DNA from: Bacteroidota bacterium
GTDB taxonomy: Bacteria > Bacteroidota > Bacteroidia > Flavobacteriales_F > PHOS-HE28
Reading direction: 5' to 3'
DNA: 48,082 nt
Assembly: GCA_018266685.1 (NCBI GenBank)
Contig: JAFDZY010000043.1
Span: 1 to 48,082 of the forward strand
Shown here piece by piece: positions 26,741-36,405 of this stretch. Position 1 is the stretch's first letter, and each line of letters starts with the position of its first letter. Made by a program: the position numbers and the translations under genes. A model generated the notes under the pieces. It had not been told where the DNA came from. It saw only the letters and a program-made list of their open reading frames with translations, and ran no database searches.

Positions 26741-28120
26741 TCAATCCAAGTGCACCCGGCGGCTCATCATGTTGGTGCTGTTCAGCAATTGCACCATGTA
26801 AATGCCCGTGGAAATCCCACGCTTGTCTACCCGTAACGTGGTCATGCCGGTGTTGATCACTTGCGAGGCACGCACGGTGATGACCTTGCCCTGGGCATCC
26901 ATCAAGGTGAGGTCGTATACGGCATCTGCGGTGGAGGAGACCGCAAGGTTCAGGTAATTCCCGTCATCCCACGCATTCACGATGTCGATGCCGTTGTCCT
27001 TGCCGCAGCCAACGGCGATCACATTGCTCACCGTGCTGGTGCCGTTGATGTCCGTTTGCCGCAGCCGGTAGTAGGCCATGTCAGCGGAACCCTCGTTGTC
27101 GGAATAGGAATAGCTGATCATGCTGCTGCTGTTCCCTGCTCCCGGTACCGTGCCGATGGCGGACCAAATTTGCGCATCGCGGCTTTTTTCAATGGTGAAG
27201 AAGGCATTGTCCTGTTCGGAGGCGGTGGTCCACTTCAGCAGGATTTCTTTTCCGTTGCACGTGCCTTCCCATGCCACCAGTTGGATGGGCAGCGGCAACA
27301 GCGTGTTGCTGAGGGTCCAGCTGCGCATGAAATTGGCCGGGGAAGGCGTTACGCCCGCCACGGTGTTGCCGGATTGTGCACCCATGGGCAGAATGTCATA
27401 CCACTTGTTCAGGCCGGCGTTGAACCGCTGGGCAACCAAATTGCCGGCCGCGGCATTGAGTGCTGCGGAGTTTCCACCGTTCACGTTGGCCTCGCGCGGG
27501 TCAAAGCCGAAGGTGATGTCCACCGTGGGGCGGGTACCGTAGGCAAAGCTCCCTTCACTGCCATCAATGATCCAGAACCGGTCGATCGCATTGGCGGAAT
27601 TGTTCACCACGCCCGTAGGCATGTCGTTCATGTGCGTTACGTCCGAAGGCCGGTAATTGTCGTTGTTCCAGCCTGAGGAAACTGGCCCCCCGCCCGGTTT
27701 CCCCAAACTGTTGAACGTGGAGAAGATGAGCGATGGGTTAGTACCCCCTGAACCGGCCCCCGTGATCTGCACCGTAAGCGGCATGGCACCGTCCGGAGAC
27801 CAGCCCGAGGTGGAATAAGGCAGGATGTAGGAACCAGTGGCGTTCGCAATGGCCCACCGCACCTTGTTCTGTTCAGCCTCGCTTTTGATGATGGGCGTAT
27901 TGCTTGTTAGCGCACCGGTAAACGTGATCGCGTTGGCGTTCGAGTTGTTGATCACCAGGTAGGCCCCGGGATTGGTGGCCACGTTGGGGTCAGGATTGAA
28001 AACCACGTAAGGATGCTGGTTCACGGCAGGGCCGGTGCCATCAAACACGATCCGGGCAGCTTGTCCTTGGCAAAACAGCGCGGAGCCTGCGGCTATCAGC
28101 ATGAGCGGAACTCGGTACAT
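26741..28120 (-). CDS. Secreted protein with T9SS C-terminal domain, function unknown
   Basis: A 459-residue exported protein. The ATG at 28120 opens the signal peptide (MYRVPLMLIAAGSALF... CQGQA); a longer reading from 28177 is not needed. The N-terminal ~270 residues are beta-rich with no recognised domain (YVVFNPDPNVATNPGAYLVI is followed by repeated small-residue strands). From about 280 an Ig-like segment common in Bacteroidota surface proteins appears (LPIQLVAWEGTCNGKEILLK, AYYRLRQTDINGT), and the C-terminus (TTLRVDKRGISTGIYMVQLL) is a T9SS sorting domain. It is convergent with lnt and stands alone; its 5' flank is the 258-base region 28121-28378, in which no other gene was seen. Confidence 0.82.
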   Translation of the reverse strand: MYRVPLMLIAAGSALFCQGQAARIVFDGTGPAVNQHPYVVFNPDPNVATNPGAYLVINNSNANAITFTGALTSNTPIIKSEAEQNKVRWAIANATGSYILPYSTSGWSPDGAMPLTVQITGAGSGGTNPSLIFSTFNSLGKPGGGPVSSGWNNDNYRPSDVTHMNDMPTGVVNNSANAIDRFWIIDGSEGSFAYGTRPTVDITFGFDPREANVNGGNSAALNAAAGNLVAQRFNAGLNKWYDILPMGAQSGNTVAGVTPSPANFMRSWTLSNTLLPLPIQLVAWEGTCNGKEILLKWTTASEQDNAFFTIEKSRDAQIWSAIGTVPGAGNSSSMISYSYSDNEGSADMAYYRLRQTDINGTSTVSNVIAVGCGKDNGIDIVNAWDDGNYLNLAVSSTADAVYDLTLMDAQGKVITVRASQVINTGMTTLRVDKRGISTGIYMVQLLNSTNMMSRRVHLD

Positions 28121-28378
28121 GGGGGAGCGGGGGATGGGGGTAGATTCAAAAGTAGCAAGATTCGGCGAACCTGCCAAAAAAGGGTTTCTCCTTCCTGTTC
28201 AACCCGGAACTTGGTAACAGGCGGATGTTCATGGACGGCCGAACAGTTACGATGAACGGAATTACGGTATGCAGCACGGGCTTGTGGCCGGAACCCTAAA
28301 AGGACGGCCCCGGCCATCCAGGGTTGCCCCGGTGCTGATAACTTCCGGCTGTAATCTTGCCCCTGATCGGAACATTCG

Positions 28379-29599
28379 ATGACCCTCCCTTGGAATGGCA
28401 CCATCAATTGGTTGGCGCTAGATCCCTTTGATCTGGTACTGGCCCGGCGTACCGGCGACCATGGCCAATGGTTGATCGGTGCGGGCTGCAACGCGAACGA
28501 GGGGGTTAGGCCGGAGCCTTGGACAGGCACAGCACCCTGTTTCGGCTATGCGGGGTATGACCTTAAGAACCGGTTTGAATCCTTGGAGAGTCGCCACCCC
28601 GGTACGGACGGATTTGATCGATCCGCGTGGTGGAGACCGCAGTACCTGGTAAAGCTGGCTGATGGGCAGGCGGTGCTTGAAGTGGAACCGCGTTTCGCCC
28701 GGGAGGGGAACGCCTTTCTGGAACTGTTGATCGCCGATCCGGGACCGCTGGTGGAACTGGCCCCGGCAACGTGGTTGCGCACCACACCGCAGGAACAGTA
28801 CTTGGCCCGGGTGAAAGGGCTGCTGGGCAGCATTCAATGGGGCGATATTTACGAAGTGAACTATTGCACGCAGCGCACTGCGGTGCTGCCCGACTTTGAT
28901 CCATACACCGCTTTTGCACGCCTGCTGGCCTATAGCGACGCTCCGTTTGCAGCCTTCCTGCGCCACGGAGGGAACTACGCCCTCTGCGCCAGCCCGGAAC
29001 GCTTTCTCCGCATCGAAGACGGCCGGATCAGTACCTATCCCATGAAAGGAACGCGACCCAGGGGCCGCAGCATGGCGGAGGACCAGGCTTTGGCGGAAGA
29101 GCTGGCCAATGACCCCAAGGAGCGGAGCGAAAACATCATGGCCTTGGACGTGGCCCGCAACGACCTGGGGCGCATCGCCAGCCCCGGCACCGTGCGGGTG
29201 GACGAACTTTGCGCCGTGAAGAGCTATCCAAACGTCCATCAATTGGTGAGCACCGCCAGTGCAGAGCTACGGCCGGGGGTTGGCCCGATGGACATCCTGA
29301 GGGCCGCCTTTCCCATGGCCAGCATGACCGGTGCGCCCAAGGTGCGGGCCATGCAGTTGATCGACGGCGCGGAGGACATGCGGCGCGGCATTTTCAGCGG
29401 TACCATGGGGTATTTCCTGCCCGACGGCACCGCCGACCTGAACGTGGTGATCCGCACGGTGACCTGGAAGGCCTCCACCGGCCGTGCTTCGCTGATCTCC
29501 GGTGGCGCCATTACCGCAGCCAGCACGCCGGAACAGGAATTTGCCGAGTGCGAGCATAAAGCCCGCTCGGTGCTCAATGCCTTCGGCCATGCTTGCTGA
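28379..29599 (+). CDS. pabB: Aminodeoxychorismate synthase component I
   Basis: A 406-residue chorismate-binding enzyme that aminates chorismate for p-aminobenzoate and folate synthesis. Family blocks: QWGDIYEVNYCTQRT, SPERFLRIEDGRISTYPMKGT, SENIMALDVARNDLGRI, AVKSYPNVHQLVS, MTGAPKVRAMQLIDGAED and ISGGAITAASTPEQEFAE. Lys223 in PMKGT matches the nucleophilic lysine that distinguishes PabB from anthranilate synthase TrpE (which has PIAGT), so PabB is preferred. The start MTLPWNGTINW is short of an N-terminal extension but fits the family. No pabA or pabC is adjacent. It overlaps tilS by 11 bases. Confidence 0.92.
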   Translation: MTLPWNGTINWLALDPFDLVLARRTGDHGQWLIGAGCNANEGVRPEPWTGTAPCFGYAGYDLKNRFESLESRHPGTDGFDRSAWWRPQYLVKLADGQAVLEVEPRFAREGNAFLELLIADPGPLVELAPATWLRTTPQEQYLARVKGLLGSIQWGDIYEVNYCTQRTAVLPDFDPYTAFARLLAYSDAPFAAFLRHGGNYALCASPERFLRIEDGRISTYPMKGTRPRGRSMAEDQALAEELANDPKERSENIMALDVARNDLGRIASPGTVRVDELCAVKSYPNVHQLVSTASAELRPGVGPMDILRAAFPMASMTGAPKVRAMQLIDGAEDMRRGIFSGTMGYFLPDGTADLNVVIRTVTWKASTGRASLISGGAITAASTPEQEFAECEHKARSVLNAFGHAC

Positions 29600-30932
29600 G
29601 GTGCGCCACAGCATCCTGCGGGAAAAGTTGCTTGCGCCGGGTTGCCCCCTGTGGGTGGCCGTAAGCGGCGGCATTGACAGCGTGGTGCTACTGCATGTGC
29701 TCCGGCAACTTGGCCATGCCTGCCATGTAGCGCATGTGGACCATGGTTTGCGCGGCAGCGAAAGTGACGGGGACCGGGCTTTTGTGGAAGACCTGGCCCA
29801 CCGCGAAGGCTTGCCGTTCCGCTCTGTTCGCGTGGACCCAAAGGCTGCGGCCAAGGGAGTTTCCGTGCAGATGGCAGCGCGGGAACTGCGCTATGGCTGG
29901 TTCAAGGAATTGCTGCGCGAAGGGCCTTCGGTGATGGCATTGGGCCACCACCGCGACGATGCCGTGGAAACCTTGCTCCTTAACCTGATGCGCGGCACCG
30001 GCAGCCTGGGCTGGCAAGGCATCCCGCCGGTTACCATGCTTCAGGAAGGACGCTTTTGCAGGCCCTTGCTCCGCATCAGCCGCAAGCAGATCGCTGCGTA
30101 TGCCAAGGAGCACGGCCTCGCCTTCCGGGAAGATGCCAGCAACACCGACCCCAAATACTTGCGCAACCGGGTGCGCCACGAGTTGTTGCCCTTGCTGGAG
30201 AACATGCGGCCTGGTTCAACCACGGTGCTGGCAAGGGAAGTGGAGCTGCTTTCGGAGCTCTCCAAGGCTTCCGCGCAGCAGATCGCCAGGGAGGCACAAG
30301 GTGTGAAGCGGGAAGGTGATGCCGTCACGCGCATTCCATTGGCACAACTGCGTGAAAGCGTGGCGCCACACCTTCTTCTAATGCACCTGTTGCGGGACAC
30401 AACCATGCACCCGGACCAATTGGACCAGATGGTCGAAGCGGCACAACAAGGATCCACCGGTGCGCAGTTCCACGTGGGCGCCTTCACGGTCACCGTAGCC
30501 AAGGACCATTTGGCAGTGCATGGGGACGGGGCTGCACCGGACGAGTTCTCAATATCCGCGGATGGAGCCCGCCAAGGCCGGCATGGGCCGTTCAGTTGGC
30601 GGACCTGCCTGCCCCATGAAATGGAATTCCCAATGGGCAGGAACACCGCCTGGTTGGACATGGCCAAACTGCAGTTCCCATTGGTGGTGCGCCCGTGGCA
30701 CCCCGGCGACCGCATGCGGCCCGTTGGGCTGGGCGGGTCCAAACTGGTGAGCGACATCCTTACCGATGACGGAGTGCCGCGCCAAGCCAAGAGGGATGCG
30801 CATGTGGTGCTCAGCGGTGGTGAAACGGTATGGCTGGCGGGATTCCGCATGGCGCAAGGATTTTCGCCGGACGGCCGAACGGAAATTGTGCTTCGCTTGG
30901 ATTTCCGAAGCCAAGGCGTTCACCATCTTTAG
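29589..30932 (+). CDS. tilS: tRNA(Ile)-lysidine synthetase
   Basis: A 447-residue cytoplasmic enzyme that converts C34 of the tRNA-Ile CAU anticodon to lysidine, allowing it to read AUA. The PP-loop SGGIDS lies at residues 26-31, followed by VAHVDHGLRGSESDGDRAF, ALGHHRDDAVETLLLNLMRG, RPLLRISRKQIAAYAKEHGL and REDASNTDPKYLRNRVRHEL, all typical TilS segments. The C-terminal substrate-binding domain has RPWHPGDRMRPVGLGGSK and SDILTDDGVPRQAKRD. The ATG at 29589 is chosen because the PP-loop domain begins there; it lies inside the end of pabB, so the two are translationally coupled. Confidence 0.95.
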   Translation: MLAEVRHSILREKLLAPGCPLWVAVSGGIDSVVLLHVLRQLGHACHVAHVDHGLRGSESDGDRAFVEDLAHREGLPFRSVRVDPKAAAKGVSVQMAARELRYGWFKELLREGPSVMALGHHRDDAVETLLLNLMRGTGSLGWQGIPPVTMLQEGRFCRPLLRISRKQIAAYAKEHGLAFREDASNTDPKYLRNRVRHELLPLLENMRPGSTTVLAREVELLSELSKASAQQIAREAQGVKREGDAVTRIPLAQLRESVAPHLLLMHLLRDTTMHPDQLDQMVEAAQQGSTGAQFHVGAFTVTVAKDHLAVHGDGAAPDEFSISADGARQGRHGPFSWRTCLPHEMEFPMGRNTAWLDMAKLQFPLVVRPWHPGDRMRPVGLGGSKLVSDILTDDGVPRQAKRDAHVVLSGGETVWLAGFRMAQGFSPDGRTEIVLRLDFRSQGVHHL

Positions 30933-30966
30933 TGGTACCGGGCAGCGCGGTCCCAGGCGGATGGGA

Positions 30967-30974
30967 TAAATTTG
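30967..30974 (+). promoter_or_regulatory. Possible -7 element (TAAATTTG) for the DsbD-alpha/dsbD pair
   Basis: TAAATTTG matches the Bacteroidota -7 consensus TAnnTTTG exactly and ends 13 bases before the ATG at 30988, in the 55-base gap after tilS. It would give a short leader. No -33 element was confirmed. Confidence 0.5.
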
Positions 30975-30987
30975 GAGCATTCCGCCG

Positions 30988-31458
30988 ATGCTCCCCTTGG
31001 TACGCGCCCTCCTGCTTTCCCTTGCCACGGCCACCAGCTTTTATGCCTGCGCCAACGGCCCGGTGAAGTGGTCCTTCACTGCGGCCAGCGGGCTAGGTGA
31101 TACCGTGCAGCTCCAACTTCAATCCAATTGCGAGCCCGGATGGCACATCTATGCGTTGACCTTGCCCAGTAACGACGGGCCGTTGCCTACCGTGGTGAAG
31201 GTGGAGGACGGGCCGGGGTATGCACTGGCCGGGGCATTGGCCGAACCGGTGCCCGTGGAAAAGATGGACCCGGCCTTCGGCATACTGGTCCATTACCACG
31301 AAGGCTCCGCTACCTTCAGCCAGGATCTGGTGCGAAGCACTTCCGGTGCGTTCAAGGTCGATGGTTATGTGGAGTACATGGCCTGCAATGACAAGACCTG
31401 CCTGCCCCCGACCCGGGTGGAATTCAATTTGGACATCCCGCCAGCAGCATCGAAATGA
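30988..31458 (+). CDS. Secreted stand-alone DsbD alpha-like domain protein
   Basis: A 156-residue exported protein consisting of a signal peptide (about 1-22, MLPLVRALLLSLATATSFYA) and one DsbD N-terminal (alpha) immunoglobulin-like domain. It shares GPVKWSFTAASG, GWHIYALTLPS, KMDPAFGILVHYHEGSATF and, near the end, YMACNDKTCLPP with the two domains at the start of the next protein; the cysteine pair is CNDKTC. DsbD alpha accepts electrons from the membrane domain and passes them to periplasmic thiol proteins. The gene overlaps dsbD by four bases (ATGA), so the two are made together, and this protein is probably a soluble relay or substrate of DsbD. Confidence 0.85.
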   Translation: MLPLVRALLLSLATATSFYACANGPVKWSFTAASGLGDTVQLQLQSNCEPGWHIYALTLPSNDGPLPTVVKVEDGPGYALAGALAEPVPVEKMDPAFGILVHYHEGSATFSQDLVRSTSGAFKVDGYVEYMACNDKTCLPPTRVEFNLDIPPAASK

Positions 31459-33944
31459 GATCCCTATACCTTGTATTCACAGCACTGATCGCTTCGGGCG
31501 CATTTGCGCAGAACCCGGCCCCTGCGGCGAAAGACCCCGTGAAGTGGACCATTACCGCCGTGCAACAGCCCGGAGCATGGGACATTGTGTTCACCGCCAC
31601 CGCGGACAAAGGATGGTACGTATATTCCCAGGAGAGTTTCGGCGATGCCGGGCCCATGCCCACCAAGTTCGCGTTCGACACGGTTCCGTATTTCAGTCTT
31701 ACAGGCACTACCTCGGAAACGGGCGCACACATCAAGGAAGGCGTGGACCCGGTGTTTGAGATGAAGGTGAAGAAGTATGCGGAACAGGCCGTCTTCACCC
31801 AGCGCATCCAAACCAGCTCCCCGGACAAGCCCGTCACCGGACGCTTCGATTTCATGACCTGCAACGATGAGGCCTGCATCTTCCCGGACCCCGTGTACTT
31901 CAGCATCTTGCCTGCAACGGGTAATGCCAGCATGGCCGGGGTGCCGTTCCCCAAGGGCGGCGATGAACAGGCATCCGGGATCTTGGACCCCGTGAAGTGG
32001 GCGGTTGCGGCAAGTGATGCGGGCAATGGCCTTTGGAAGCTGGACTTCAAAGCCACGGTGCAGGACAAATGGAGCGTGTATTCCCAGGAATCCTTTGGCG
32101 AAGGCCCCATTCCCACCAGCATTGTGTTCGACACGATCCCGGGCGTGGAACCGGTGGGCAAACCCACTGAATCCGGGCCCGAGGTGCATGAAGGCATGGA
32201 TGACCTCTTTGGCATCCAGGTGCGCAAGTACAAGCATGAGGCCACCTTCAGCCGCATGGTGAAGGTGAAAGATCCCGCATCGGCCATCACCGGCGCGATC
32301 AATTTCATGGCCTGTGATGATTCACGCTGTGTGTTCCCGGACCCTTTGAAATTCAGCATTGTTCCCGCCACCGGCGCGGCCACCATCGGCGACCAGCCCG
32401 TGGCAAACGCCAACGCAGCAGGAAGCACTTGCGACCTGAAGTTGCAGAACGTGGACCTGGACGCCCCCGTGCTGCGCTCCACCACGGAAACCGTGGACAA
32501 CCAGGTGCGCAAGGGCGGATCGCTTTGGAACATTTTCTTCCTCGGCTTCATCGGCGGCTTGGTGGCGCTGCTCACGCCCTGCGTGTTCCCCATGATCCCG
32601 CTCACGGTGAGCTTCTTCACCAAGGGCAGTGAGGACAAGGCCAAGGGCCTGCGCAATGCGCTCACTTACGGCGGCTTCATCCTGCTGATCTACCTGCTTT
32701 TCAGCGTGCCGTTCCACCTGCTCGGCTCCGTGGACCCCGAGATCTTCAATGAGATCAGCACCAACCCGTGGCTCAACATCTTCTTCTTCGTGATTTTCCT
32801 GGTCTTCGCCGTCTCCTTCTTCGGCTACTTCGAGATCACGCTGCCCAGCAGCTGGGTGAACAAGATGGACAGCAACGCCAGCCGGTTCGGCGGAAGCATC
32901 GGCATCTTCTTCATGGCGCTCACATTGGCGCTGGTTTCCTTCTCCTGCACCGGCCCCATTCTCGGTTCCCTGCTGGCAGGGGCGCTCACGGCGGACGGCG
33001 GTGCGTGGCAGCTCACCGTGGGCATGGGCGCCTTCGGCCTGGCGCTGGCCTTGCCCTTTGCACTGTTTGCCCTCTTCCCCGGTTGGCTCAATTCGTTGCC
33101 GCGGTCCGGCAGCTGGCTGAACAGCGTGAAAGTGGTGCTCGGTTTCGCCGAAGTGGCGTTGGCCTTCAAGTTCCTCAGCAATGCGGACCTGGTGAAGCAC
33201 TGGGGCATCGTGCGCTACGAACTCTTCATGGCCGTGTGGGTGATCTGCGCTGTGGGCGTTACCCTGTACATGCTGGGAAAGGTCCGCTTTCCGCATGACA
33301 GCCCGTTGCGTTCCATTTCGCCCATGCGGTGGGGCTTCGCAGCCATCTTCGGTGCGCTCGCCATCTACCTCGCCATGGGCTTCCGCGTGGACAGGTCCAA
33401 CAACACATTTACCACCATGAAGCTTATGAGCGGTTTGGCGCCGCCGGTGGGCTACAGTTGGATCCTGCCCAAGGAATGCCCGAGCGGCTTCGACTGCTAC
33501 CACGACCTGGCCGCCGGCATGGCCCAGGCCAAGGCAACCGGAAAGCCTGTCCTGCTGGACTTTACCGGCTATGCCTGTGTAAACTGCCGTAAAATGGAGG
33601 AGCACGTATGGCCGGTGAAGGGCGTGCATGAGCAGATCAACAAGGACTATGTGCTCATCTCCCTGTACGTGGATGACAAAACCGAGTTGCCCGCAGCGGA
33701 ACAGCGCGTGTACACCACGTGCGATGGCAGGCAGAAGCAGTTGGCCACCAAGGGCAACAAGTGGAGCACCCTGCAAACGGAGACCTTCGTGAACAACAGC
33801 CAGCCGTACTATGCGCTGCTCAGTCCGGACGGCGTGCTGCTCACCGATCCCGTGGGCTACACGCCGGATGCGCAGGAGTACAGTGCCTTCTTGAAACGCG
33901 GTCTCAAGGCCATGGAGCACTTGGAGGCGAAAGCCAGCAAGTAG
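31455..33944 (+). CDS. dsbD: Thiol:disulfide interchange protein DsbD with two alpha domains
   Basis: An 829-residue inner-membrane protein carrying electrons from cytoplasmic thioredoxin to the periplasm. After the signal peptide (1-19) come two DsbD alpha-like domains in tandem: about 25-160 with Cys136 and Cys141 (MTCNDEAC), and about 175-310 with Cys287 and Cys292 (MACDDSRC). The membrane beta domain (about 350-600) has the redox cysteines in LLTPCVFPMIPLTVSFF and SFSCTGPILGSLLAG. The C-terminal thioredoxin-like gamma domain has Cys708-Val-Asn-Cys711 (YACVNCRKMEEHVW). Two alpha domains instead of one is unusual compared with E. coli DsbD. It is preceded by, and overlaps, a gene for a third, soluble alpha domain. 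Confidence 0.93.
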   Translation: MRSLYLVFTALIASGAFAQNPAPAAKDPVKWTITAVQQPGAWDIVFTATADKGWYVYSQESFGDAGPMPTKFAFDTVPYFSLTGTTSETGAHIKEGVDPVFEMKVKKYAEQAVFTQRIQTSSPDKPVTGRFDFMTCNDEACIFPDPVYFSILPATGNASMAGVPFPKGGDEQASGILDPVKWAVAASDAGNGLWKLDFKATVQDKWSVYSQESFGEGPIPTSIVFDTIPGVEPVGKPTESGPEVHEGMDDLFGIQVRKYKHEATFSRMVKVKDPASAITGAINFMACDDSRCVFPDPLKFSIVPATGAATIGDQPVANANAAGSTCDLKLQNVDLDAPVLRSTTETVDNQVRKGGSLWNIFFLGFIGGLVALLTPCVFPMIPLTVSFFTKGSEDKAKGLRNALTYGGFILLIYLLFSVPFHLLGSVDPEIFNEISTNPWLNIFFFVIFLVFAVSFFGYFEITLPSSWVNKMDSNASRFGGSIGIFFMALTLALVSFSCTGPILGSLLAGALTADGGAWQLTVGMGAFGLALALPFALFALFPGWLNSLPRSGSWLNSVKVVLGFAEVALAFKFLSNADLVKHWGIVRYELFMAVWVICAVGVTLYMLGKVRFPHDSPLRSISPMRWGFAAIFGALAIYLAMGFRVDRSNNTFTTMKLMSGLAPPVGYSWILPKECPSGFDCYHDLAAGMAQAKATGKPVLLDFTGYACVNCRKMEEHVWPVKGVHEQINKDYVLISLYVDDKTELPAAEQRVYTTCDGRQKQLATKGNKWSTLQTETFVNNSQPYYALLSPDGVLLTDPVGYTPDAQEYSAFLKRGLKAMEHLEAKASK

Positions 33945-33952
33945 GTTTTTGG

Positions 33953-34110
33953 GAGTCCTGAGTCCTGAAGTCCTGAGTCCTGAAGTCTTGAGTCCTGAAG
34001 TCTTGAGTCCGGACTCACGACTTCAGGACTCAAGGACTCGCGACTAATAGACTCACGACTCAAGACTTCAGGACTCAAGGACTCGTGACTAACAGACTCC
34101 CGGACTTCAG
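33953..34110. repeat. Direct and inverted repeats of a GAGTCCTGAAGTC word
   Basis: Several tandem copies of GAGTCCTGAAGTC-like words on the left are followed, after a centre at 34010/34011 (GAGTCC/GGACTC), by their reverse complements on the right. Twenty-one bases on each side of the centre pair with one mismatch, so the region could fold into a large hairpin or cruciform. It begins nine bases after the dsbD stop and may act as its transcription end, but no T run follows. No coding potential was found. Confidence 0.8.
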
Positions 34111-34173
34111 GTCTCCGACCATCCATCATCCAACCATCCACCAATCCTGTGCATCTTCGCGGTCAGCCACGCA

Positions 34174-34758
34174 ATGGGTAACCACCATATTTCTGCACAC
34201 TTTGAGGAAGCTGCTGCCGTGTTGGAGCGCTTCCGCGCGGACCAGCGCAACATCGATTCCGTGCTGGATGCCGGTGAACTCATGGTGACCGCCTTGAAGG
34301 CCGGCGGCAAGGTGATCAGTTGCGGCAACGGCGGCAGCATGTGCGATGCCATGCACTTTGCCGAAGAGCTCACCGGCAAATTCCGCGATGACCGCCCGCC
34401 CATTGCCGCCGTAAGTATCAGCGATCCATCGCACATCTCGTGCGTGGGCAATGACCACGGATTTGAGCAGGTCTTCGCACGCTTTGTACAGGCCCACGGC
34501 AAACCGGGTGATGTGCTGCTCGCCATCAGCACCAGCGGTAACAGCCCCAACGTGCTCCGCGCCGCCGAAGCCGCCAAGCGCCAAGGCGTGCAGGTGGTGT
34601 GCCTCACCGGAAAGGACGGCGGAAAGCTGGCCGCACTTTGCGATGTGGAAGTCCGCGTGCCGCATGGAGGCTATGCCGACCGCGTGCAGGAAGTCCACAT
34701 CAAGGTGATCCATGCTTTGATCGACCACATAGAACGCGCGTTGACCGGCGAGGCATGA
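34174..34758 (+). CDS. gmhA: SIS-domain phosphosugar isomerase, GmhA/DiaA family
   Basis: A 194-residue cytoplasmic protein of the D-sedoheptulose-7-phosphate isomerase family, which makes the first intermediate of ADP-heptose for lipopolysaccharide cores. The SIS-domain signatures are [19 protein letters not shown] (about residues 47-65), [31 protein letters not shown] and [14 protein letters not shown]. The GmhA active-site glutamate (AEEL) and the C-terminal histidine ([12 protein letters not shown]) positions are kept. DiaA, a DnaA-binding SIS protein, shares the fold and cannot be excluded, but the conserved EEL and FRDDRPP favour the isomerase. It overlaps comM by four bases. Confidence 0.87.
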   Translation: MGNHHISAHFEEAAAVLERFRADQRNIDSVLDAGELMVTALKAGGKVISCGNGGSMCDAMHFAEELTGKFRDDRPPIAAVSISDPSHISCVGNDHGFEQVFARFVQAHGKPGDVLLAISTSGNSPNVLRAAEAAKRQGVQVVCLTGKDGGKLAALCDVEVRVPHGGYADRVQEVHIKVIHALIDHIERALTGEA

Positions 34759-36293
34759 TCGTCAAGAATTTTGGTTGCGCAGTGTTCGGGGTGGAGGCCA
34801 CCATCATCACGGTGGAAACTAATATCGTCTCCGGCAACACCTTCTTCATGGTGGGCCTGCCGGACAATGCCGTGAAGGAAAGCCATCAACGCGTGAGCGC
34901 GGCGATCAAGAACATCGGCTTCCACATGCCGCGCGGGCGGGAGATCACCATCAACCTGGCCCCGGCCGACATTCGCAAGGAGGGCACCGCCTACGACCTG
35001 CCCATCGCTTTGGGAATCCTCGGTGGCAGCGAGCAGATGGACCCTTCCCGGTTCGGGGATTTCGTGGTGATGGGTGAGCTGAGCCTGGACGGTGAGGTGC
35101 GGCCCATCAAGGGTGTGCTGCCCATTGCCGTGGAGGCGCGCAAGCAGGGCTTTAAGGGCGTAGTGGTACCTGCAGCCAACGCGCGCGAGGCGGCCATCGT
35201 GGAAGGGCTGGAGGTGTTTGGCGTTACGCACCTCAGCCAAGTGGTGGAGTTCCTGGAAGGCCGCGCGCCCATTGCCCCCACGGTTGTGGACATCCGCGCC
35301 GAGTTTGAGGCGGGCACGGGCCACTACGGCGTGGACCTCAGCGATGTAAAGGGCCAGGAAAACATCAAGCGTGCCTTTGAGATTGCCGCCGCAGGCGGGC
35401 ACAACGTCATCCTCATCGGCCCGCCCGGCGCGGGGAAAACGATGATCGCCAAGCGACTTCCCACCATTCTTCCTCCGCTGAGCATGGAGGAAGCGCTGGA
35501 AACCACCAAGATCCACAGCGTGGCCGGGCAGTTGCAGCAGGAGGACGCACTCGTGAGCACGCGCCCGTTCCGTTCGCCGCATCACACCATCAGCGATGTG
35601 GCCCTGGTGGGCGGTGGCACTTATCCGCAGCCGGGCGAGATCAGCATGGCGCACAACGGCGTGCTCTTCCTGGACGAATTGCCCGAGTTTAAGCGCACCG
35701 TGCTGGAGGTGATGCGGCAACCCTTGGAAGAGCGGGTGGTCACCATCAGCAGGGCCAAGTTCACGGTGGAGTACCCGGCGAGCTTTATGCTGGTGGCCGC
35801 CATGAACCCGTGCCCCTGCGGGTTTCACAACCACCCGGAGCGCGAGTGCGTTTGCCCGCCTGGCGTGGTGCAGAAGTACCTGAACAAAATCAGCGGGCCG
35901 TTGCTGGACCGCATCGACATCCATGTGGAAGTAACGCCGGTGGCATTCACTGAGCTGGCCAGTGAGCGGGAAACCGAGAAGAGCGCCGACGTGCGCAAGC
36001 GTGTGGTGCGGGCAAGGCAGTTGCAGGAGCAGCGGTACAAAGGCAAGGGAATCCATGCCAATGCCCAGATCGGTACGCAGCAGTTGCGCAAATACTGCCG
36101 GGTAGGGGCCGATGGGCAGGCCCTGTTGCAAAAGGCCATGGAACGCCTCGGCCTCAGTGCGCGGGCGTACGACCGCATCCTGAAAGTGGCCCGAACCATT
36201 GCCGACCTGGCCGAAAGCACCGACATCCGCACCGAGCACCTGGCCGAGGCCATCCAATACCGCAGCCTGGATCGGGACGGATGGGCCGGTTGA
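34755..36293 (+). CDS. comM: YifB/ComM-family Mg-chelatase-like AAA+ ATPase
   Basis: A 512-residue cytoplasmic AAA+ helicase-like protein. ComM promotes branch migration during recombination of imported DNA in naturally transformable bacteria. The N-terminal domain ([33 protein letters not shown]) is a Lon-protease-like fold; Walker A is [15 protein letters not shown] near residue 221, Walker [10 protein letters not shown], and the C-terminal Mg_chelatase_C module has [20 protein letters not shown]. The Cys-rich PCPCGF...CVCPPG segment is the usual family feature. The ATG at 34755 overlaps the gmhA stop (ATGA). Competence for transformation cannot be inferred from this gene alone, as it is widespread. 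Confidence 0.94.
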   Translation: MIVKNFGCAVFGVEATIITVETNIVSGNTFFMVGLPDNAVKESHQRVSAAIKNIGFHMPRGREITINLAPADIRKEGTAYDLPIALGILGGSEQMDPSRFGDFVVMGELSLDGEVRPIKGVLPIAVEARKQGFKGVVVPAANAREAAIVEGLEVFGVTHLSQVVEFLEGRAPIAPTVVDIRAEFEAGTGHYGVDLSDVKGQENIKRAFEIAAAGGHNVILIGPPGAGKTMIAKRLPTILPPLSMEEALETTKIHSVAGQLQQEDALVSTRPFRSPHHTISDVALVGGGTYPQPGEISMAHNGVLFLDELPEFKRTVLEVMRQPLEERVVTISRAKFTVEYPASFMLVAAMNPCPCGFHNHPERECVCPPGVVQKYLNKISGPLLDRIDIHVEVTPVAFTELASERETEKSADVRKRVVRARQLQEQRYKGKGIHANAQIGTQQLRKYCRVGADGQALLQKAMERLGLSARAYDRILKVARTIADLAESTDIRTEHLAEAIQYRSLDRDGWAG

Positions 36294-36405
36294 CACCCTT
36301 CTGGGGCAAGGAGCAAGGAGAGGTTGAACATCTTTTCCGACCACTGAAACTTTGCGGCCAGCCACCACGTACTACAGCTTGAAACATTGAAGCCCGACCG
36401 TGCAA

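Noticed and set aside
33953..34110. CRISPR-like array
   Set aside because: Repeat words are contiguous or nearly so, with no unique spacers of regular length, and no cas genes are near.
34671..36368. Minus-strand open frame of 565 codons opposite comM
   Set aside because: Antisense to comM; no recognisable motif.
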